Assembly: GCA_003427395.1 (NCBI GenBank)
Contig: BFEA01000351.1
Coordinates: forward strand, 16,820-75,107
Source: Chara braunii
Lineage: Eukaryota; Streptophyta; Charophyceae; Charales; Characeae
Length of the DNA: 58,288 nucleotides
Direction of reading: 5' to 3'
Part shown: positions 10,701 through 22,558 of the stretch, one piece after another
Layout of the letters: every line of letters begins with the position of its first letter
Position numbering within the stretch: position 1 is the stretch's first letter
Program-made: the position numbers and the translations under genes
The notes under the pieces: generated by a model
What the model was told of the DNA's origin: nothing
The model's database searches: none
What the model saw: the letters and a program-made list of their open reading frames with translations, nothing else

Positions 10701-12831
10701 CGGCTCCAAGCTGATCCGAGTACTCCTTCGCCACCTGGACGACGATTTGCAAGTTGCCCCTAAGATTGATCAGCAACAGCTCCTTCATACAGTCAAGCGC
10801 CCACTCACGCGACAGCGTCCCGAAGAACTCCACCAGCGACTGCGGCTCGATCGCGTGCGTGTTTATCGCAACGCGCTTGATGTCGGGAAGGTCCGTGTAG
10901 TGCTGAAGCGCTCGCATGTAAAGTCCCGCCTTCTCGCACAGCTGCGCGATTCGCGACCTGTCGTAGTGCGAGAAGATTGCATTCCCTAGAATCGCATCTG
11001 CAACATTGGGGTAGGTGACCAGGTTGATTTCCAAGACCTTGGTCTGCAGCATGGCATGCTCCGGAAGATTGGGTTTCAGAACATCGAGAAGGTAAGCCGT
11101 GGCCTCGCGAATCATGTTGCGCTGGAAGAAGAGTTCCGCAACAGTGTTCACGTCCACCGGGCTGCCGCCCTCCATCTGCGCCATCCTCGAGGCAAAGTCG
11201 ACTGCGCCCGCGGGGTCTGCCCTCATTATCGACTGCAGAAGGAACAGGTAGTCCGGCGTGTACCCGACTTGCTGGGAGTAGATGAGGATCTTGTCGAACT
11301 CCTTGCGCTCCGCAAGAGCCGCGACCACCTTCGGAGTCGCCTTCGCCTTGATGTAAATCTTCAGCGCCATATCCGAATCCACGGTCTTCACGAGATCGCC
11401 GAGCTCCTCGCTGCACTCGAGTTTGTCCTCCGCGAGCCAATTCTCCAGCAGATTCTTCTTGTTCTGATTAACGACGAGCCGGGACAGCTCCAAGGACTCG
11501 AAGGCGTTGAGCGAGCCCTTCGTCAGCAGCGAACCGAAGTACTGCAGGAGAGGAGAGGTCTGTCCGGGTTGCACCGGAACGCTCTGGAACTTTCCTATGG
11601 TATCCGGCGTTCGCAACAAGCCCTGCGGCGATTCCGCCGCCAGCTCCGCCGCCTCCTTGTACTTCATCTGAGCGAACAGCTCTTGGAATCGCTGAACGAC
11701 CAGATTCTCTGCACCGGGAAGATTGCCGCGCTTCGCCAGGTTCACTGCCAACTCCAGGTTCTGCAGCTGCGAGCTAACGAATGGGATGATGGTCTGTTCA
11801 TTCACAGTGGCCAACAACACCTGACCCCGCCGATTGACAGCATAGAACCCGCCGACCTGCGGCGCATCGGTGGTGAGGAAGATGGGATCCGGACTGATTC
11901 GATTCCTGTACACGGCCGTGGCCGTCTCCAAGTCGTAGACGAAGAGGAGACCTAGTTTCGTCACGACATAGATCAGACTGTACTTCTGGGACACCTGCAT
12001 TGCAACGGGAAAGTCGTCCGCAAAATCTGGCGGGAAGAACAAGTCTGCTTGCTTCTTCTGGAAGGTTCCTTTGCCAGGCTGGGCTCCCAACTCGATGACG
12101 TGAAGTTTCGATGTCAGCTGCCCGCCGTCGATCGTCTTCGTCGCGAAGGCTATGAGCACCGAAGGCACCTCGCTCGCCGGCGACTTGAAGGGCGCGAAAA
12201 CCGCCGCATGGGCTTGCAAGGGTTGACTCCTCTGCTGATCCACGGAGTACAGCTGCAAGTTCCCCTTCACCAGCTGCGGACGTTCCGGTGAGCCCGGAGC
12301 AATCCCGATGAGCACGCACCACTTCTCCGTTGGGTCGATTCGGTAGTTGATGATCTGATTGCCATTCAAACTCGCGTGCCTCTCGAACACCTTGACCGGC
12401 TCCGACGTCGTGTCCTCGATGGACCAATGAAAGACGGCGGAGGCCGTCACCAACCCCAGCATCTTAGGCGTCACCCACTTCCAAAACACCACCTGCTCCG
12501 GCATCTGGTACGACTTCATCTTCAGCTTCGCCTCGATGTTAAATATCTGCAGAGCGTCTTGGCTGGCGCCTTGTACTTGCGCTTTCAGAGCGAGAATCTT
12601 GCTCGCCGGATTCATAAGCGCCGAATCGGCCGTAATGGGTCTTCTGAGCGGCTGTGCAGGCTGACTCATATCGATGATAACAACACTGTTCTGCGGCGCC
12701 GTCTCCCTCACACAAATGAACTTCTCCGACTCCATTGTAACGTGAGTGAAGGTGACGAACTGCTGCGCTACCCCCAGGGAGGTCAGGGACAACGCCTCCT
12801 TCATCGTAATAGGAGCACTAGCGGACGCCAT
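7729..12831 (-). CDS. CHC: Clathrin heavy chain, intronless, plant type
   Basis: One uninterrupted 1,700-residue frame from ATG 12831 to TAG 7729; plant clathrin heavy chains are about 1,700 residues. The start [20 protein letters not shown] matches the plant N-terminus, and codons upstream of it contain no ATG. Residues about 1-330 form the seven-blade beta-propeller ([36 protein letters not shown]). An alpha-helical linker follows, then the repeated CHCR helical leg (roughly 540-1590) and the trimerisation hub. The tail is short and rich in Pro, Gly, Met and Tyr ([11 protein letters not shown] to PPMTGY), as in plants. Three heavy chains with light chains form the triskelion coat of endocytic and trans-Golgi vesicles. 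Known plant genes for this protein are heavily split by introns; none is seen here, so this may be a retrocopy or reflect intron loss. The frame has no defects. Confidence 0.98.
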   Translation of the reverse strand: MASASAPITMKEALSLTSLGVAQQFVTFTHVTMESEKFICVRETAPQNSVVIIDMSQPAQPLRRPITADSALMNPASKILALKAQVQGASQDALQIFNIEAKLKMKSYQMPEQVVFWKWVTPKMLGLVTASAVFHWSIEDTTSEPVKVFERHASLNGNQIINYRIDPTEKWCVLIGIAPGSPERPQLVKGNLQLYSVDQQRSQPLQAHAAVFAPFKSPASEVPSVLIAFATKTIDGGQLTSKLHVIELGAQPGKGTFQKKQADLFFPPDFADDFPVAMQVSQKYSLIYVVTKLGLLFVYDLETATAVYRNRISPDPIFLTTDAPQVGGFYAVNRRGQVLLATVNEQTIIPFVSSQLQNLELAVNLAKRGNLPGAENLVVQRFQELFAQMKYKEAAELAAESPQGLLRTPDTIGKFQSVPVQPGQTSPLLQYFGSLLTKGSLNAFESLELSRLVVNQNKKNLLENWLAEDKLECSEELGDLVKTVDSDMALKIYIKAKATPKVVAALAERKEFDKILIYSQQVGYTPDYLFLLQSIMRADPAGAVDFASRMAQMEGGSPVDVNTVAELFFQRNMIREATAYLLDVLKPNLPEHAMLQTKVLEINLVTYPNVADAILGNAIFSHYDRSRIAQLCEKAGLYMRALQHYTDLPDIKRVAINTHAIEPQSLVEFFGTLSREWALDCMKELLLINLRGNLQIVVQVAKEYSDQLGADDCIKLFESFKSFEGLFFFLQTYIAQTEDPDVHFKYIEAAARTNQLKEVERVTRESNFYDPEKTKNFLMESKLSDARPLINVCDRFNFVPDLTHYLYANNMLRYIEGYVQKVNPANAHLVVGQLIDDDCPEEFIKNLILSVRSLLPVETLVEECEKRNKLRLLTQFLEHLVSEGSTDVHVHNALGKIIIDTNNNPEHFLTTNPYYDSRVVGKYCEKRDPTLACIAYKRGQCDDELVNVTNKNSLFKLQARYVVERQDDVLWGKVLTPDNQFRRQLIDQVVSTALPESKNPEQVSVAVMAFMNADLPHELIELLEKIVLQNSAFSGNPNLQNLLILTAIKADKTRVMDYVNRLENFDGPAVGEIAVGAELYEEAFAIFKKFNLNVQAVNVLLDNMKSIERAVEFATRVDEDEVWSQVAKAQLKEGLVSDAIESFIRASDATQFANVIRAAEQAEVFEDLVKYLLMVRKKVKESKVDTELIYAYAKIDHLGEIEELISLPHVANIQSVGDRCFDEALYEAAKILFTHISNWQRLAVTLIKLQQFQGAVDAARKANSTRTWKEVCFACVDAEEFRLAQLCGLNIIVQVDDLEEVSDYYQNKGRFDELINLMESGLGLERAHMGIFTELGTLYARYRPEKLMEHLKLFSTRINIPKLIRVCEEQQHWKELTFLYIQYDEYDNAATVIINHSPEAWEHMQFKDVAVKVANVELYYRSIQFYFHEHPDLLNDLLNVLATRVDHSRVVDLMKKNGQLALVKPYLVAVQSNNVAAVNDALNDLYIEEEDYDRLRESIDMYDNFDQIGLAQRVERHELLEFRRIASYIYKKNQRWRQSVALSKKDKLYKDAMETCAVSGDRELAEELLGFFVEQDKKECFAACLYTCYDLIRVDVALELAWMNNMVDYCMPYLLQFMREYTGKVDELVKDKEELLKQRREMAQEEKEAVAKQNMYASLIPLALPAPPGYDPGYDPGYGGVPPVGGMGMPAYGMPPMTGY

Positions 12832-13600
12832 CTTCGCGGATTTCTCTCCTCCTCGGCTACCACCACCCTTCAATCAGTCCCACCCGCCCTCCCGCCTTCC
12901 CTTCCACTGTACCTCTTCCTCTTCCCTTACCCTACCGAAATCTGTATACAAGTCGGCGAGAATCGGCCACAAACCAGACTCGCCCTAGAACAGGATATGT
13001 CACAGGATATGTCACAGGATATGTCACTGCCAAGACAACATCTCTCTCTACTCCTCTCCTTCTCCTACTCCTCCTCCTCCACTTAACTCACGTAGCGCGG
13101 CTGTCAATATTCCGACCCCCTCTCTGACAGGTTTCGGCACTTACTCGAACCTCGCACTACAACTGCGCCGCTGACACGAAACCGAATTCTCTAACACCTC
13201 CCAACCCCGCGCCCGGCCGTGTTTTCCTTCACATTAACCGGAACCCTACGACAACGATGAACACTACTGTGTTACCACGACGAATCCCCTCGCCCTCTCC
13301 CCTCCGTTTCCAACGTCCCTTCGTTCTTCCTATTGCAGCCTAAAACACCTTATCACGATGCCCATTGTCAACTTCTACCAACAAGCCACCGCCAATTACT
13401 AATTAGTTCCACTCTTGCGAGCTCTCTCCCGCTCTCTCCCTCCTCTTCCACCTTGTCTTGTCCCCTCACTCCCCTCTCTCTCCACGTAACCCTAAACTCT
13501 GTGGCGACTGTACTTCACACGCAAACAACTGGCCTCCCATGCAACAAACGCCATCACAGGAACCAAAACCAATCATACACACAACCCACTCACGCTCGAG
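12832..13600 (-). promoter_or_regulatory. Upstream/5' UTR region of the clathrin gene
   Basis: On the minus strand this is a GA-rich leader (pyrimidine-rich on plus, especially 13030-13085 and 13420-13470). No clear TATA box was found. GA/CT-rich leaders are common in plant housekeeping genes. A 5' UTR intron cannot be excluded. Confidence 0.4.
12991..13027. repeat. 12-bp tandem triplet upstream of the clathrin gene
   Basis: Three perfect copies of CAGGATATGTCA end to end, 160-196 bases upstream of the clathrin start codon. It may be a multimerised protein-binding site or simple repeat expansion. Confidence 0.85.
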
Positions 13601-14097
13601 AGTGTTGGCCATAGCCACTACTACTACTCGATGGGGGGTGGAGGGAGGCGCAGCTACTGGCAAAATGCTCGGTCTGTGCGTTAGCCGGCCCCCCCCACCG
13701 GCGGCCCCACCGTGCTCCCTGACCACCGCCGATACGGCAGGGTGCCGCTGTCGACGCTTAGAATAGTGAAAGGTGAAATTGAGAAAACAATATTAGCTTA
13801 CAAAAAAGAAAGGGAAACTTTGTCTGGCGCCCCTGCAATTTCCATTATTTTGCGTCGCGCTCCTCCCACGGCCGATTTACTCTGTCGCGCCCCTCCCACC
13901 ACGATTCAATGTTCCCATAAATGAAACCCGAGTGTCGGTTGGACCTGGAATATTTTTGTTCTGCCCCTAATGCTATCAATTCCAAATTTGCAGTATGCCC
14001 CTACCCGATAGCTGTTACCAGCACCAAACAAATCCGTATGCCCCTACCGGTGCATCTTTTCAGCGCACCTATACGCCTATGTGCATAGCAGCCACTT
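13601..14097. other. Intergenic DNA, no gene seen
   Basis: AT/GC-mixed sequence with a short degenerate repeat of GTCGCGC-CCTCCCAC (about 13850-13900) and several near copies of a TATGCCCCTACC motif (13994-14045). No coding signal is supported. Confidence 0.4.
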
Positions 14098-14098
14098 C

Positions 14099-14147
<49 letters not shown>

Positions 14148-14172
14148 CACACACACATATGGTGGCGACTTC

Positions 14173-14211
<39 letters not shown>

Positions 14212-14246
14212 CACACACACACACACACACATATGGTGGCCACTTC

Positions 14247-14297
<51 letters not shown>

Positions 14298-14315
14298 CAT
14301 ATNNNNNNNNNNNNN

Positions 14316-14369
<54 letters not shown>

Positions 14370-14395
14370 GACACACACATATGGTGGCCACTTCA
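14098..14395. repeat. Compound (CT)n-(CA)n minisatellite with ATATGGTGGCCACTTCATTT spacers
   Basis: At least four units of CT run, CA run and a near-constant ATATGGTGGC(C/G)ACTTCATTT spacer. The units are near-identical and a run of N interrupts them, so the true copy number is unknown. Confidence 0.92.
14303..14315. other. Assembly gap (13 N)
   Basis: Thirteen N bases inside the CT/CA array; gap size is probably an estimate. It lies only about 150 bp from the truncated end of retrotransposon 1, so that truncation could be a misjoin. Confidence 0.98.
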
Positions 14396-14498
14396 TTTTT
14401 TTTTATTTTTTTTTATTTTTTTTTATTTTATTTTTTTTCTCTCTCTCTCTCTCCCCCACCCTCTCTTTCTCTTTCAGTACAACCTCTTCAGCAAATCC

Positions 14499-14787
14499 TC
14501 AGCATCTCTCATTCACTGCATCAGTACTTTTTACTTTTGGGACATAAATTCTCACATCATACGTGTCCAGGTCTACGAAATAAAATGTCAGTACATAGAA
14601 TCGTTCCTGCTCCCATCCACTCTCGACCATCTCATATCTGACAGCCTCATATGGGAACACTTTTCTCTTACTTAGAGTATTTAAAGATATCAGAAGGCAC
14701 CCAACCTTCTCTTGGCTTAGGTCTGAACCTCTACCAAATTTCGATATCCTCTGTCTGATTTCTTCCGCTAAAATCTCTTTAGATCTC
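14499..14787 (-). pseudogene. Module E homolog of element 1
   Basis: About 95 codons beginning MRSKEILAEEIR, with FPYEAVRYEMVESGWEQE and YDVRIYVPK. It is colinear with module E of element 2 (46837-47127) and shares most residues. The second half is cut off by the truncation near 14463. Function unknown. Confidence 0.6.
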
Positions 14788-14913
14788 ATGACCACCAGTT
14801 CATTTTTCCCACTTCAGTACCATGCTGATAATTGGTGGCCAATTAGTCTCATCACAGTAACTGTCAGGTATAAGAGGGATCAGAACAGTATCATATATCA
14901 CTGGCATTAGACC

Positions 14914-15192
14914 TCATTTCACTCTCTTCTTCTGCTTGATTAAATTTGTCTTCTCATCATAAAGAGACTGGATTGCAATCCCCCATAACCAGTTAAAGGC
15001 CTCACCATCGTCACAGTCTCCCTTCTTGACATAAGGACAGATATCATAGATATCTCCCTCCAAGAAGCGAACCAGTACTACGCTGATGGCCGAATTGCCA
15101 GAAAGGTAGACCCAACAATGCTCGTACTGGTAGGGGAATATTCCTTTAGTCGTTACTTTTGAGAGTTCTTTTAGTGCATCAGTGGTTAACAT
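14914..15192 (-). pseudogene. Module D homolog of element 1
   Basis: 92 codons including GIFPYQYEHCWVYLSGNSA, FLEGDIYDICPYVKKGDCD and IAIQSLYDEK. It matches module D of element 2 (47117-47620) almost residue for residue up to a frameshift near 14915; the other frame then continues with the matching IPDSYCDETN segment. Function unknown. Confidence 0.65.
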
Positions 15193-15515
15193 TTTTGATG
15201 AAGTCTCTGAGCTCTTGACTCTTTCTTTTTCCTTCTTAAAGTTTCAATGACATAATAGGCTCATAAAGCATACATGAAATCAAGTCTGTTTTCCTCCAAT
15301 CAGTAATATCAATCTCCTTCTCCAGTCCAGTGCGGTACCTCACACAAGGAAAAACAAGATTCAGTTAGCAACTAGGTTTTCCAGGAGAATAATGACTCAA
15401 GAAGGATTGCAAAATCAGTCTGGAAAATTCAGAAATTGTCAACAGTTCTCAATGCCTAATCAAAGCTCAAAGTTGTTTGCTGACCCAGGCTCGTTCCGGA
15501 CACAAAAAATTTTCA

Positions 15516-15535
15516 TGTCCCCGGCAACTGCGCCA
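15516..15535 (-). other. Primer-binding site of element 1 (tRNA-Asp type)
   Basis: On the minus strand it reads TGGCGCAGTTGCCGGGGACA, one mismatch from the complement of the plant tRNA-Asp 3' end. It sits 5-6 bases inside the LTR edge, as expected for a reverse-transcription primer site. Confidence 0.8.
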
Positions 15536-16134
15536 TTTTTATCGCATTTTTTTCAGTCAGGCCACTTTAGGCGACTGGAAAGCCAACAGGCTGTCACGCA
15601 GGATTTTGTATGTGTCTGCAATAAATAAAATAAATTAAATAAAACAAATTTATTCATGTTGTGTGCGTCTGGCTTCGACCGAGACCCTTCAATTGCGGTC
15701 TTCGCCGGTCCCCGGCCTTAGGAATCTTTTATTTCAATTCGGAACAGCAAAGAATCATGCAGATAATAATCATTGAATTCCAACATGTTGTGCATGCGTC
15801 AATTTACCATTTTACTAATTTTGAGAACTGCGACAGAATCGTCAAAGAGTGCAATCATCAAGCAAGGAAATGCAAAGAAGCAAGACTGACTGACTCGAGT
15901 CAGTTCAAAGTCATGTGAGGGAAGAATAAGAAGTCATAATAGTTTCAAAAAGTACACATGAAGGAGAGCATAGCCAACACTAATCTCGAGTCCTCACTCG
16001 TCCCTCTGGGTCAAACTCACAACCTCTCATTTAGTTGTCTGTTCCCTGTGGTTTCTGTATGTAGAGCCACCTGAAGCCTGCTAGCTCCGAGCATTTCCAT
16101 CCAAGTCCCATGATACGAAAATCAACCATGAGAC

Positions 16135-16704
16135 AAAACTCCTCCCATAGTGTAGGAAGATGCGGCTAAGAAAAAATCCCTCGTCTGAAATGCGGGAACT
16201 CGAAAGGCTCAGTCATTGACTCGTAGTCGACCACTGCAGGGGAAATGTATCTCTTGGCCAGATCGATCAAGTTACCCCAGTAAGAGCCGTCAGTCAGGGT
16301 AAAAGGTACTTGAGACTTGGGGTAGTCGGTATAGAGCTTTGGTCCGAAACTACGGATTAGCTTGGTACCGCTCTCATCAAGCTCCCTCTCTCTCTCTTCA
16401 AGGTACCTAGCAGCCGAGGTCTAGACTGAGTCGAAATGTTTGTGGGTCTCTTTTTCTTTTTTCACATAAGGTCTCAGGTTATGAATGGTTCCCTCAACAA
16501 ACTCTGTATGCAGTGAACTACATAAATGGATAGGTCCTCTTGTCTGAAACTGACTGCACTGACATACCGGTACTTGAAGGCATCTCTGGAAGCAATCAGA
16601 TTGAGGCTGGTCAGGACAGTCTCCTGAATATAGAATGATCGGACTATACTCATAGGCTGAGGTGAAAGTTAGGATTGGTCTGTGCCTTCTGGCGATAGTA
16701 CCGT
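16135..16704 (-). pseudogene. ORF C homolog in element 1 LTR
   Basis: Minus-strand translation gives DGSYWGNLIDLAKRYISPAV, TLWEEFC and FRIMGLG plus SFRQEDLSIYVV, colinear with ORF C of element 2. Stops and small shifts interrupt it. In one 34-codon stretch I counted about 8 synonymous and 10 replacement codon differences between the copies, suggesting past constraint. Function unknown. Confidence 0.7.
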
Positions 16705-17124
16705 CTAAATAATGTTGAACTTATGTTGAATAACAACAGTCGAGTGCCTGCTTAGTTCAGACTGAGATTGGATGTTTGCTGAGATGACCGGCCACCGAGT
16801 ACTGATTGAAATTGAACGTTGCTGAAAAATAGTTGACTGAGAACTGAATGCTGCTGAGATTGCTAACTGAAAACTGAATGTTGCTGAGATTGCTGACTGA
16901 GAACTGAATGCTGATGGGATTGCTGACTGAGAACTGAATGTTGCTGAGATTGCTAACTGAGAACTGAATGCTGCTGAGATTGTTGACTGAGAACTGAATG
17001 CTGACGAGATTGCTAACTTAGAACTGAATGTTGTTGAGATTGCTGACTGAGAACTGAATGATGTTGAGATTGCTAACGAAGAACTTTCCCTGGTCCCTAA
17101 GTGTTGCTGCGTGACTCCCACCAA
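16705..17124 (-). repeat. Ser-rich 10-residue repeat tract (about 30-bp units)
   Basis: Around ten units encoding variants of AISAAFSSQS in one open minus-strand frame; nucleotide unit is about 30 bp (GCTGAGATTGCTGACTGAGA-like on plus). It lies between ORFs B and C. Element 2 has a shorter repeat (15-bp-type CTGATTGAAGAA units) at the same place, so the linker is repetitive in both but built from different units. Confidence 0.8.
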
Positions 17125-17187
17125 GTCAGTTCATCCTAGTAATATCGCACCAGACCTTATTAAATATACATCTCTCCTCCCTTACTA

Positions 17188-17436
17188 TTAATTATTGATG
17201 GCCACTCGTGCTTGATTAACAGTTTCCATGGAAGAAAGCGTGCTGTGCAGTTTTCCATCGGTTCCGTAGAAATAAATAGCATATTTGATGAATGTTTGCC
17301 CCCTTACCGACTCTAGTGCCTGGCTTCTCATTGCCTTCACATTGTGCAGGACATTTTTTATCGCATCCTCTTCCCACCTTTCCATTCTGTCTTTACAAGC
17401 CCCGCACTTCATCATGACTATCTCACAGTCCTTCAT
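17188..17436 (-). CDS. ORF B homolog in element 1 LTR
   Basis: 82 residues, open from MKDCEIVMMKCGACKDRMER to an end at the same place as ORF B of element 2. The core IKYAIYFYGTDGKLHSTLSS matches IKYVIYFYGCDGKLHSTIYS there. Of 19 identical codons compared by eye, 14 differ only synonymously. No family recognised; two strands and a helix would suit the pattern. Confidence 0.7.
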   Translation of the reverse strand: MKDCEIVMMKCGACKDRMERWEEDAIKNVLHNVKAMRSQALESVRGQTFIKYAIYFYGTDGKLHSTLSSMETVNQARVAINN

Positions 17437-20309
17437 AATCCCCCCCCCTTTTTTTTTTCCTTGCTGCCTATGCCTTAGCTTGATGAGGCATAGTAAGGAG
17501 AGGCAGTAGTAGTGTCGATTAGCACTTGGGGATGCAGTGTGAAACTTTTCTCACTTGGTTCGTGCAAAACGGTATGACGGCAGCCGGTCTGCTAGTGACT
17601 CAGGGGTGTTCCATTCTCAGGTCACGCCTAACTGTTCGGGCACCGCATTGTTTCTCACGGCAGGGCCTTCTGTTCAGGCTCGAGGTCAGGTTCCGGCCGG
17701 AGTAGTTATGAGGAAGTAAGCGACGAGTTGAAACCCTTTTGTATTCCTGTTATATCTGGGAGATTCTGACCGTTACTGGATTTCTGCTCTGATTGAGACA
17801 CTGCCCATCTAGGTTTGGCAGAGACCCGAACCAACTCTCTTTTGAGTGACGGCTTGCAACGAGCCCTTTTGAGAACTTCAAAGTGCCTTATTCGTCCATT
17901 CATCGAATATATACGATTGAAATACTCGTCGCCCAAAGCGGGAGGTTTATGCATAGGCTGCTCTACAACAGTTTGAATACTAAGAGAGGGATATTATATG
18001 CAGAATGTCTTCCAATTTGTATGCGTTGCCTTGAGTCGTGTGCCTAGCCACTATCTCACTGAGTCGACCTTCGACTCTAAGTTGATCTCATATAGGGAAT
18101 TATCACTCCCAATCATGAAACATACTAAGACTCGGCTTATTGAAAACAGGCTGGGAAGGGCGCTCATACTCAAAGCCATAGTCTTCAAGTGTACTTCAAT
18201 TAGTGCTCGAAGAAATCTGGTCTAAAATCAGGGAAGTTGATGACTTCGTATAAAGGACCTTTACCACCATTAAGCTAGATCATTTAGCTGGCTATGCAGT
18301 TTGTCTCCGGGTGATGAGGGAGTTTATGAAACAGGGCAGAAGAGGACCAACATATCTCATACTCTTGTCTCAATTTCCGCCAACATCCGAAGCGCTAATT
18401 TCTTATACTAATCACCATAAAGTAGGAACTTAACGATTAAATAAGCAATTATTATCAACAGTTTTTTCTTTCCCCTATAACTCATCACACAAACTCAACA
18501 TCCACGAGTGATTGATTCCCATTGTAAGCCCGGAGCCTACTTAGCACGACAAATTAGGTTGATTGTTCCATCCAATGGACTGCGTGCACATTCACGAACT
18601 TACGTGACAGTTTTCGGACGAGTGCTTTATATTGGCGTAGGTCTTTGCACGATCACACTCACGAGGGTACCAATAATATCATAGTAGCTTGGGCATTCAC
18701 ACGTTAGAGTGATCACTCATGCGTACAAGTTATCACCTGCAAGCCCTCGCGGTCTTCCGCCCGAATACCTGCGAGCCCGTTTAGCCGCACATTCGTGCAA
18801 TTATGCGGACACACGCCGACTCGTAGGGTCGATGCCAAACTTTCAGCCACAGGTTTTTCACCAACCCTCCAAAGAGGGAAAATTGATACTCTGTCTACTA
18901 CTGTGATCTCGACCCTCTTCGTTGCGTTCACGCACACTGCATTCACAAGATTAAACACTCAACGGAGGTCTTTTGCGAACTAGTGATTATGACGCGCCCC
19001 TCCAGTAGAAACAAAAGTAAGGAAAACTAGACTCAGTGGAGAAATAGCGAGTATTCCTTATGGCTAGCAGTAAGACCATCACATTACGCGATGAAACCAG
19101 ACAAATCAATTTACAAGAATGTCCCGAATTTGAAAGGCATCAATTTTGTCAGCCCTCGGCACTAATGAAGTTTTATACAACGGATTGCTCACACAACATA
19201 CACCGCTGATACAGGTAACGATTAATACAATTTCATGAACATCCCATTGTCAACTCGTCCTGTCGATCTTAATATATCGTTAGGCCACGTTCTCACAGTG
19301 ATCATGCGTTGAGCTTTTCAACGACTAACCCCTTCTGCCAGACGTGCCCAACTAGTTTACTCGTCTCCCCTACTGAAACAAGTTTCGCGGACAGAGACGC
19401 TAAAGAATGCAGAATGTGACTCGATCGCATGGATCAGTGACGTCAACAAGAGAGCATGACCCGTCGAGTTACCTAAAACTCATTCCCTAATAGTTGTTCC
19501 CCTCTTTTCCTCACTCTTTCATCGTTAGGGCGAGCTCAAGATGGATGAGCGCACCATCAAAGGAACAATTGGTAAATGCAGCAGAGGAGGACGGACAGCA
19601 AAGAACATCAGAGCGTGCCTCTCTCCTGCTCATCTTTCGAGAGTTACCAACAACCAAGATTGCCTTCCTACCAATTTAACATACTGCACGCTAAGACTCC
19701 CCACTTCATTAACCATTATACAGGTTATCCATCTTCCCATTTCAGTCCAGAGCGACTCAAGTAGCAAGTTCAGGGATACAAATAGCAATCTACAAGAAAC
19801 ATCATTAGCTCTGCTCACACAATCGCTTACCACGCTTCTATCAATTTACTCTTACTTCGTATCGTCGTAAGCGATGGACAATAGTGCTCCTCTGATCACA
19901 AGTTGGCTGCACGAGATCCGTAAAACAGAGAAAATTCCCCGCCTGTTCACTCGAAGAGGCAATAATGGTCAAAACGAGTCCTTACACGAGCACTCGTGCC
20001 CTGACTATAAAGGCGTATGACATGTGATGACCACAAACACTCTCTAGGACGTCAGCAAGGCCGAACCATAATCTGTTATTGCGCCGCTTCCTCGCTCCTG
20101 ATCAAACTGATTAGTCTCCCTAGTCTCTTTGCCATGTGCACCTCTACCAGTGAAGGGAGTGCACCTCTACCAGTGAAGGGAGTAACACCATGTTCCGTTA
20201 GCCACTTACTGCCACTTACTGACTAGCTGGGACACACGCTCAGGGATTCCCTACTCAGGAAAGAGAGCCTGGCGTCAGCTGACGGCGATGCAATGAAACC
20301 CCTCGGCAC

Positions 20310-20313
20310 GCGG
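20310..20313. other. Left target-site duplication GCGG of element 2
   Basis: GCGG immediately precedes the LTR edge TGTCACA; the same GCGG follows the far LTR edge at 55523-55526. Four bases is one short of the usual five for Ty3/gypsy elements. Confidence 0.75.
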
Positions 20314-20914
20314 TGTCACACTTTTTCTACTCGGGCCACTTCGGGCGACAAAAAAACCAACAGGCTGTCACGCAAGGTTTTGGATGTGATTGCAATAAAT
20401 AAAATAAATTAAATAAAGCAAATCCCTTCATGTTGTGTGCGTCCGGCTTCGAGCGAGACCCTTCAATTGCGGTATTCGCCGGTCCCCGTTCTTAGGAATC
20501 TTTTATTTTTGATTCGGAACAGTGGAGAATCATGCAAATAATATTCATGAAATGCTGAAATGTCATGCATGCATCAATTATGTCAATCTGATTTTGAGAA
20601 CTGTGATAAAATCATCTGCAAGAGCAATCATCAAGTCAAAATAATGCAAGTAGCAAAACCGACTGACTTGAGTAATGACAAAGTCAAATGGTTGAGGGAA
20701 GAATGAGAATTCATAATAGTCTCAGAAAGTATATATTGGAGAGAGCATGACCAACACCAATCAAGAGTCCTCACTCGTCCCTTTGAACCTCACACTCAAT
20801 TCCTCATTTTGTTGTCTGTCGTTTGAACTTTTTGCCATGCCTCCGTACTCTCTGAGGTTGGGGCCTCTATATGTAAAGCCACCTGAATCCTGCTAGTTCC
20901 AAACTCTTTCATCC

Positions 20915-21579
20915 AAGTCTCATGATACGAAAGTCAATCATGGCACAAAACTCCTCCCATAGAGTGGGGAGATATGACTTAGAGAAAATGCCCTCCTGAG
21001 ATGTGGAAACTCGGAGGCCTCAGTCACTGCCTCGTGGTCGATCACTACCAGCGATATGTATCTCTTGGCTAGGTCTACAAGGTGACCCCAGTATGATCCG
21101 TCAGTGAAGTAGTAAGGAACCAGAGGTTTCGGATAATCGACGAAAAACTTAGGACCAAAGCTATGGAGTAGCTTCGTGCTCCCCTGGAGTCTCTCAGCTT
21201 TCTATTGCACAAACCTGGCTGCTGCGACCCACACTTCATCAAAATGAGGGTGTGCCTCTTTCCCCTTTTCCAGATATATCCGCAGATCCTTCACTGCGCC
21301 TCCTGCGAATTATGTGAGAGCGACAAAGATTGACAGGTTTTCACGCCTGAAGCCATCAATCTTGATATACTTATAGGGGAAGCTATCCCTGGCAGCAATC
21401 AGATTGAGGGCGTCAAGGACCGACTGACCAACTGTGATGAGGTTGATCTCTCTCATAAGTTTAGACAAATAGTTACTCCCTGATAAAGGGAGTCCCTGAT
21501 AAAGGGAGACGAGACTGTTTTTCATTGACGAGCGTCCGCTGTTGGCCGAATTAAACGTTGCCCACTGAACAAACGTCAA
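20915..21579 (-). pseudogene. ORF C, 3' LTR copy (disrupted)
   Basis: Same gene as 48470-49111 but broken by stop codons, for instance just after the LSIFVALT segment and in the FVQ-KAERLQ segment. It also has a stop after VCSVGNV that separates it from the Ser-rich tract. The 5' LTR copy is intact, so the damage postdates insertion. Confidence 0.8.
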
Positions 21580-21868
21580 TTACTAATGAATTGACGAACT
21601 GGACGCTTGTTTGAATGCTGCTTGGATGCCTTTGAAATGCTACTTCTGAACGCTGATCGACAAATGATTGATCATTGATTGATAAATAATTGATCGCTGA
21701 TTGATAGTTGGGTGGGAGCTGATTGATAAAACTGACTGAAAAACTGATTGAAAAACTGATTGAAAAACTGATGAATGCACTGATTAAAGAACTAATTGAA
21801 TAACTGGTTGAAGAACTGATTGAAGAACAAATTAATGCACTGATTAAAAAATTGATTAAAGAACTCAT
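21580..21868 (-). repeat. Ser/Ile-rich repeat tract upstream of ORF C (3' LTR)
   Basis: 15-bp-type units (CTGATTGAAAAA and variants on plus) translate on minus to SISFSIS-like repeats. The frame then enters VNSLVIDVC, which in the 5' LTR continues into ORF C. Confidence 0.75.
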
Positions 21869-22024
21869 TAAAGAACTGATTAGGAGTCACTCAACCGCTG
21901 GTTGAATATTGTCTGAAAATTAATTGTATGCTGCTCGATCACTACCAACAGCGCTGAGCACTGCACACCAATAACACCGTCGAGTGTTGATCAATACTGA
22001 CAGCGCTGAGCACCAAGTCGTGTG

Positions 22025-22206
22025 TCGCTCAGTCTGGATTCTAGTTGTCCGAGTCTGGTTTCTGGTTATTTGAGTCTAGTTTCTGATTGTCTAAGTCCGG
22101 TTTTTGGTTATTTGAGTCTGGTTTTTGGTTATCTGAGTCTGGTTTTTGGTTGTCTAAGTCTGGTTTCTGGCTATCTGAGTTTGGTTTCTGGTTATCCGAG
22201 TTTGGT
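22025..22206. repeat. Tandem repeat GAGTCTGGTTTCTGGTTATC
   Basis: About eight imperfect 20-21 bp units; counterpart at 49556-49740 in the other LTR with changed unit order and number. Confidence 0.85.
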
Positions 22207-22300
22207 CAGACGTTGGCTGAGTTACTGACTGAGAAAAGAATGCTGCTTGTTCAAACGACCGATAGGTCTTCCAGAGATCGTGTTCTGGGCGCTACCGAGC

Positions 22301-22558
22301 TCATGCAAGCTTCGCACCAGCCTGTTTCACACCCTCTAGCGAGGAAATAGTACTATGCGATTTGCCATCGCATCCATAGAAATAGATTACATACTCTATA
22401 TATTTTCTCTCTCCTGCCCTTCTGACTGCGAACTCCCTCTGGGTTTGTTTGTGAAATTCCATATTCTGACATGCACGATCCTCCCAGTTTTCATGTTTTT
22501 CCAAGACAGTTGTGCTTTTCACCACGAAGATCTCCCCTTCCTTCAGGACTCCTCTCAT
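22301..22558 (-). CDS. ORF B, 3' LTR copy
   Basis: 85 codons from ATG (MRGVLKEGEIFVVK) to a stop after QAGAKLA. It differs from the 5' LTR copy at a few positions and is still open. See 49822-50079 for the description. Confidence 0.7.
   Translation of the reverse strand: MRGVLKEGEIFVVKSTTVLEKHENWEDRACQNMEFHKQTQREFAVRRAGERKYIEYVIYFYGCDGKSHSTISSLEGVKQAGAKLA

Larger units (their letters stand above)
14463..15540 (-). mobile_element. Element 1, truncated 5' internal region
   Basis: Matches 46800-47875 of element 2 in order and orientation, at clearly lower identity: primer-binding site, module D and module E. Homology stops abruptly near 14463 in CT-rich DNA, so gag and pol are missing. The rest was deleted, or lost at the assembly gap. 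It belongs to an older member of the same retrotransposon family. Confidence 0.85.
15541..20313 (-). mobile_element. Element 1 LTR, first segment (inner end)
   Basis: Starts beside the primer site and aligns, diverged, with the 5' LTR of element 2 from 47876 onward. It contains homologs of ORF C, the Ser-rich repeat and ORF B. It stops at 20313, where element 2 begins, and homology to the outer part of the LTR resumes at 55527. The 18000-20300 part shows no convincing ORF. Confidence 0.82.

Noticed and set aside
8281-12427. Plus- and minus-strand frames of 200-300 codons inside the clathrin gene
   Set aside because: Shadow frames of a GC-rich coding region.
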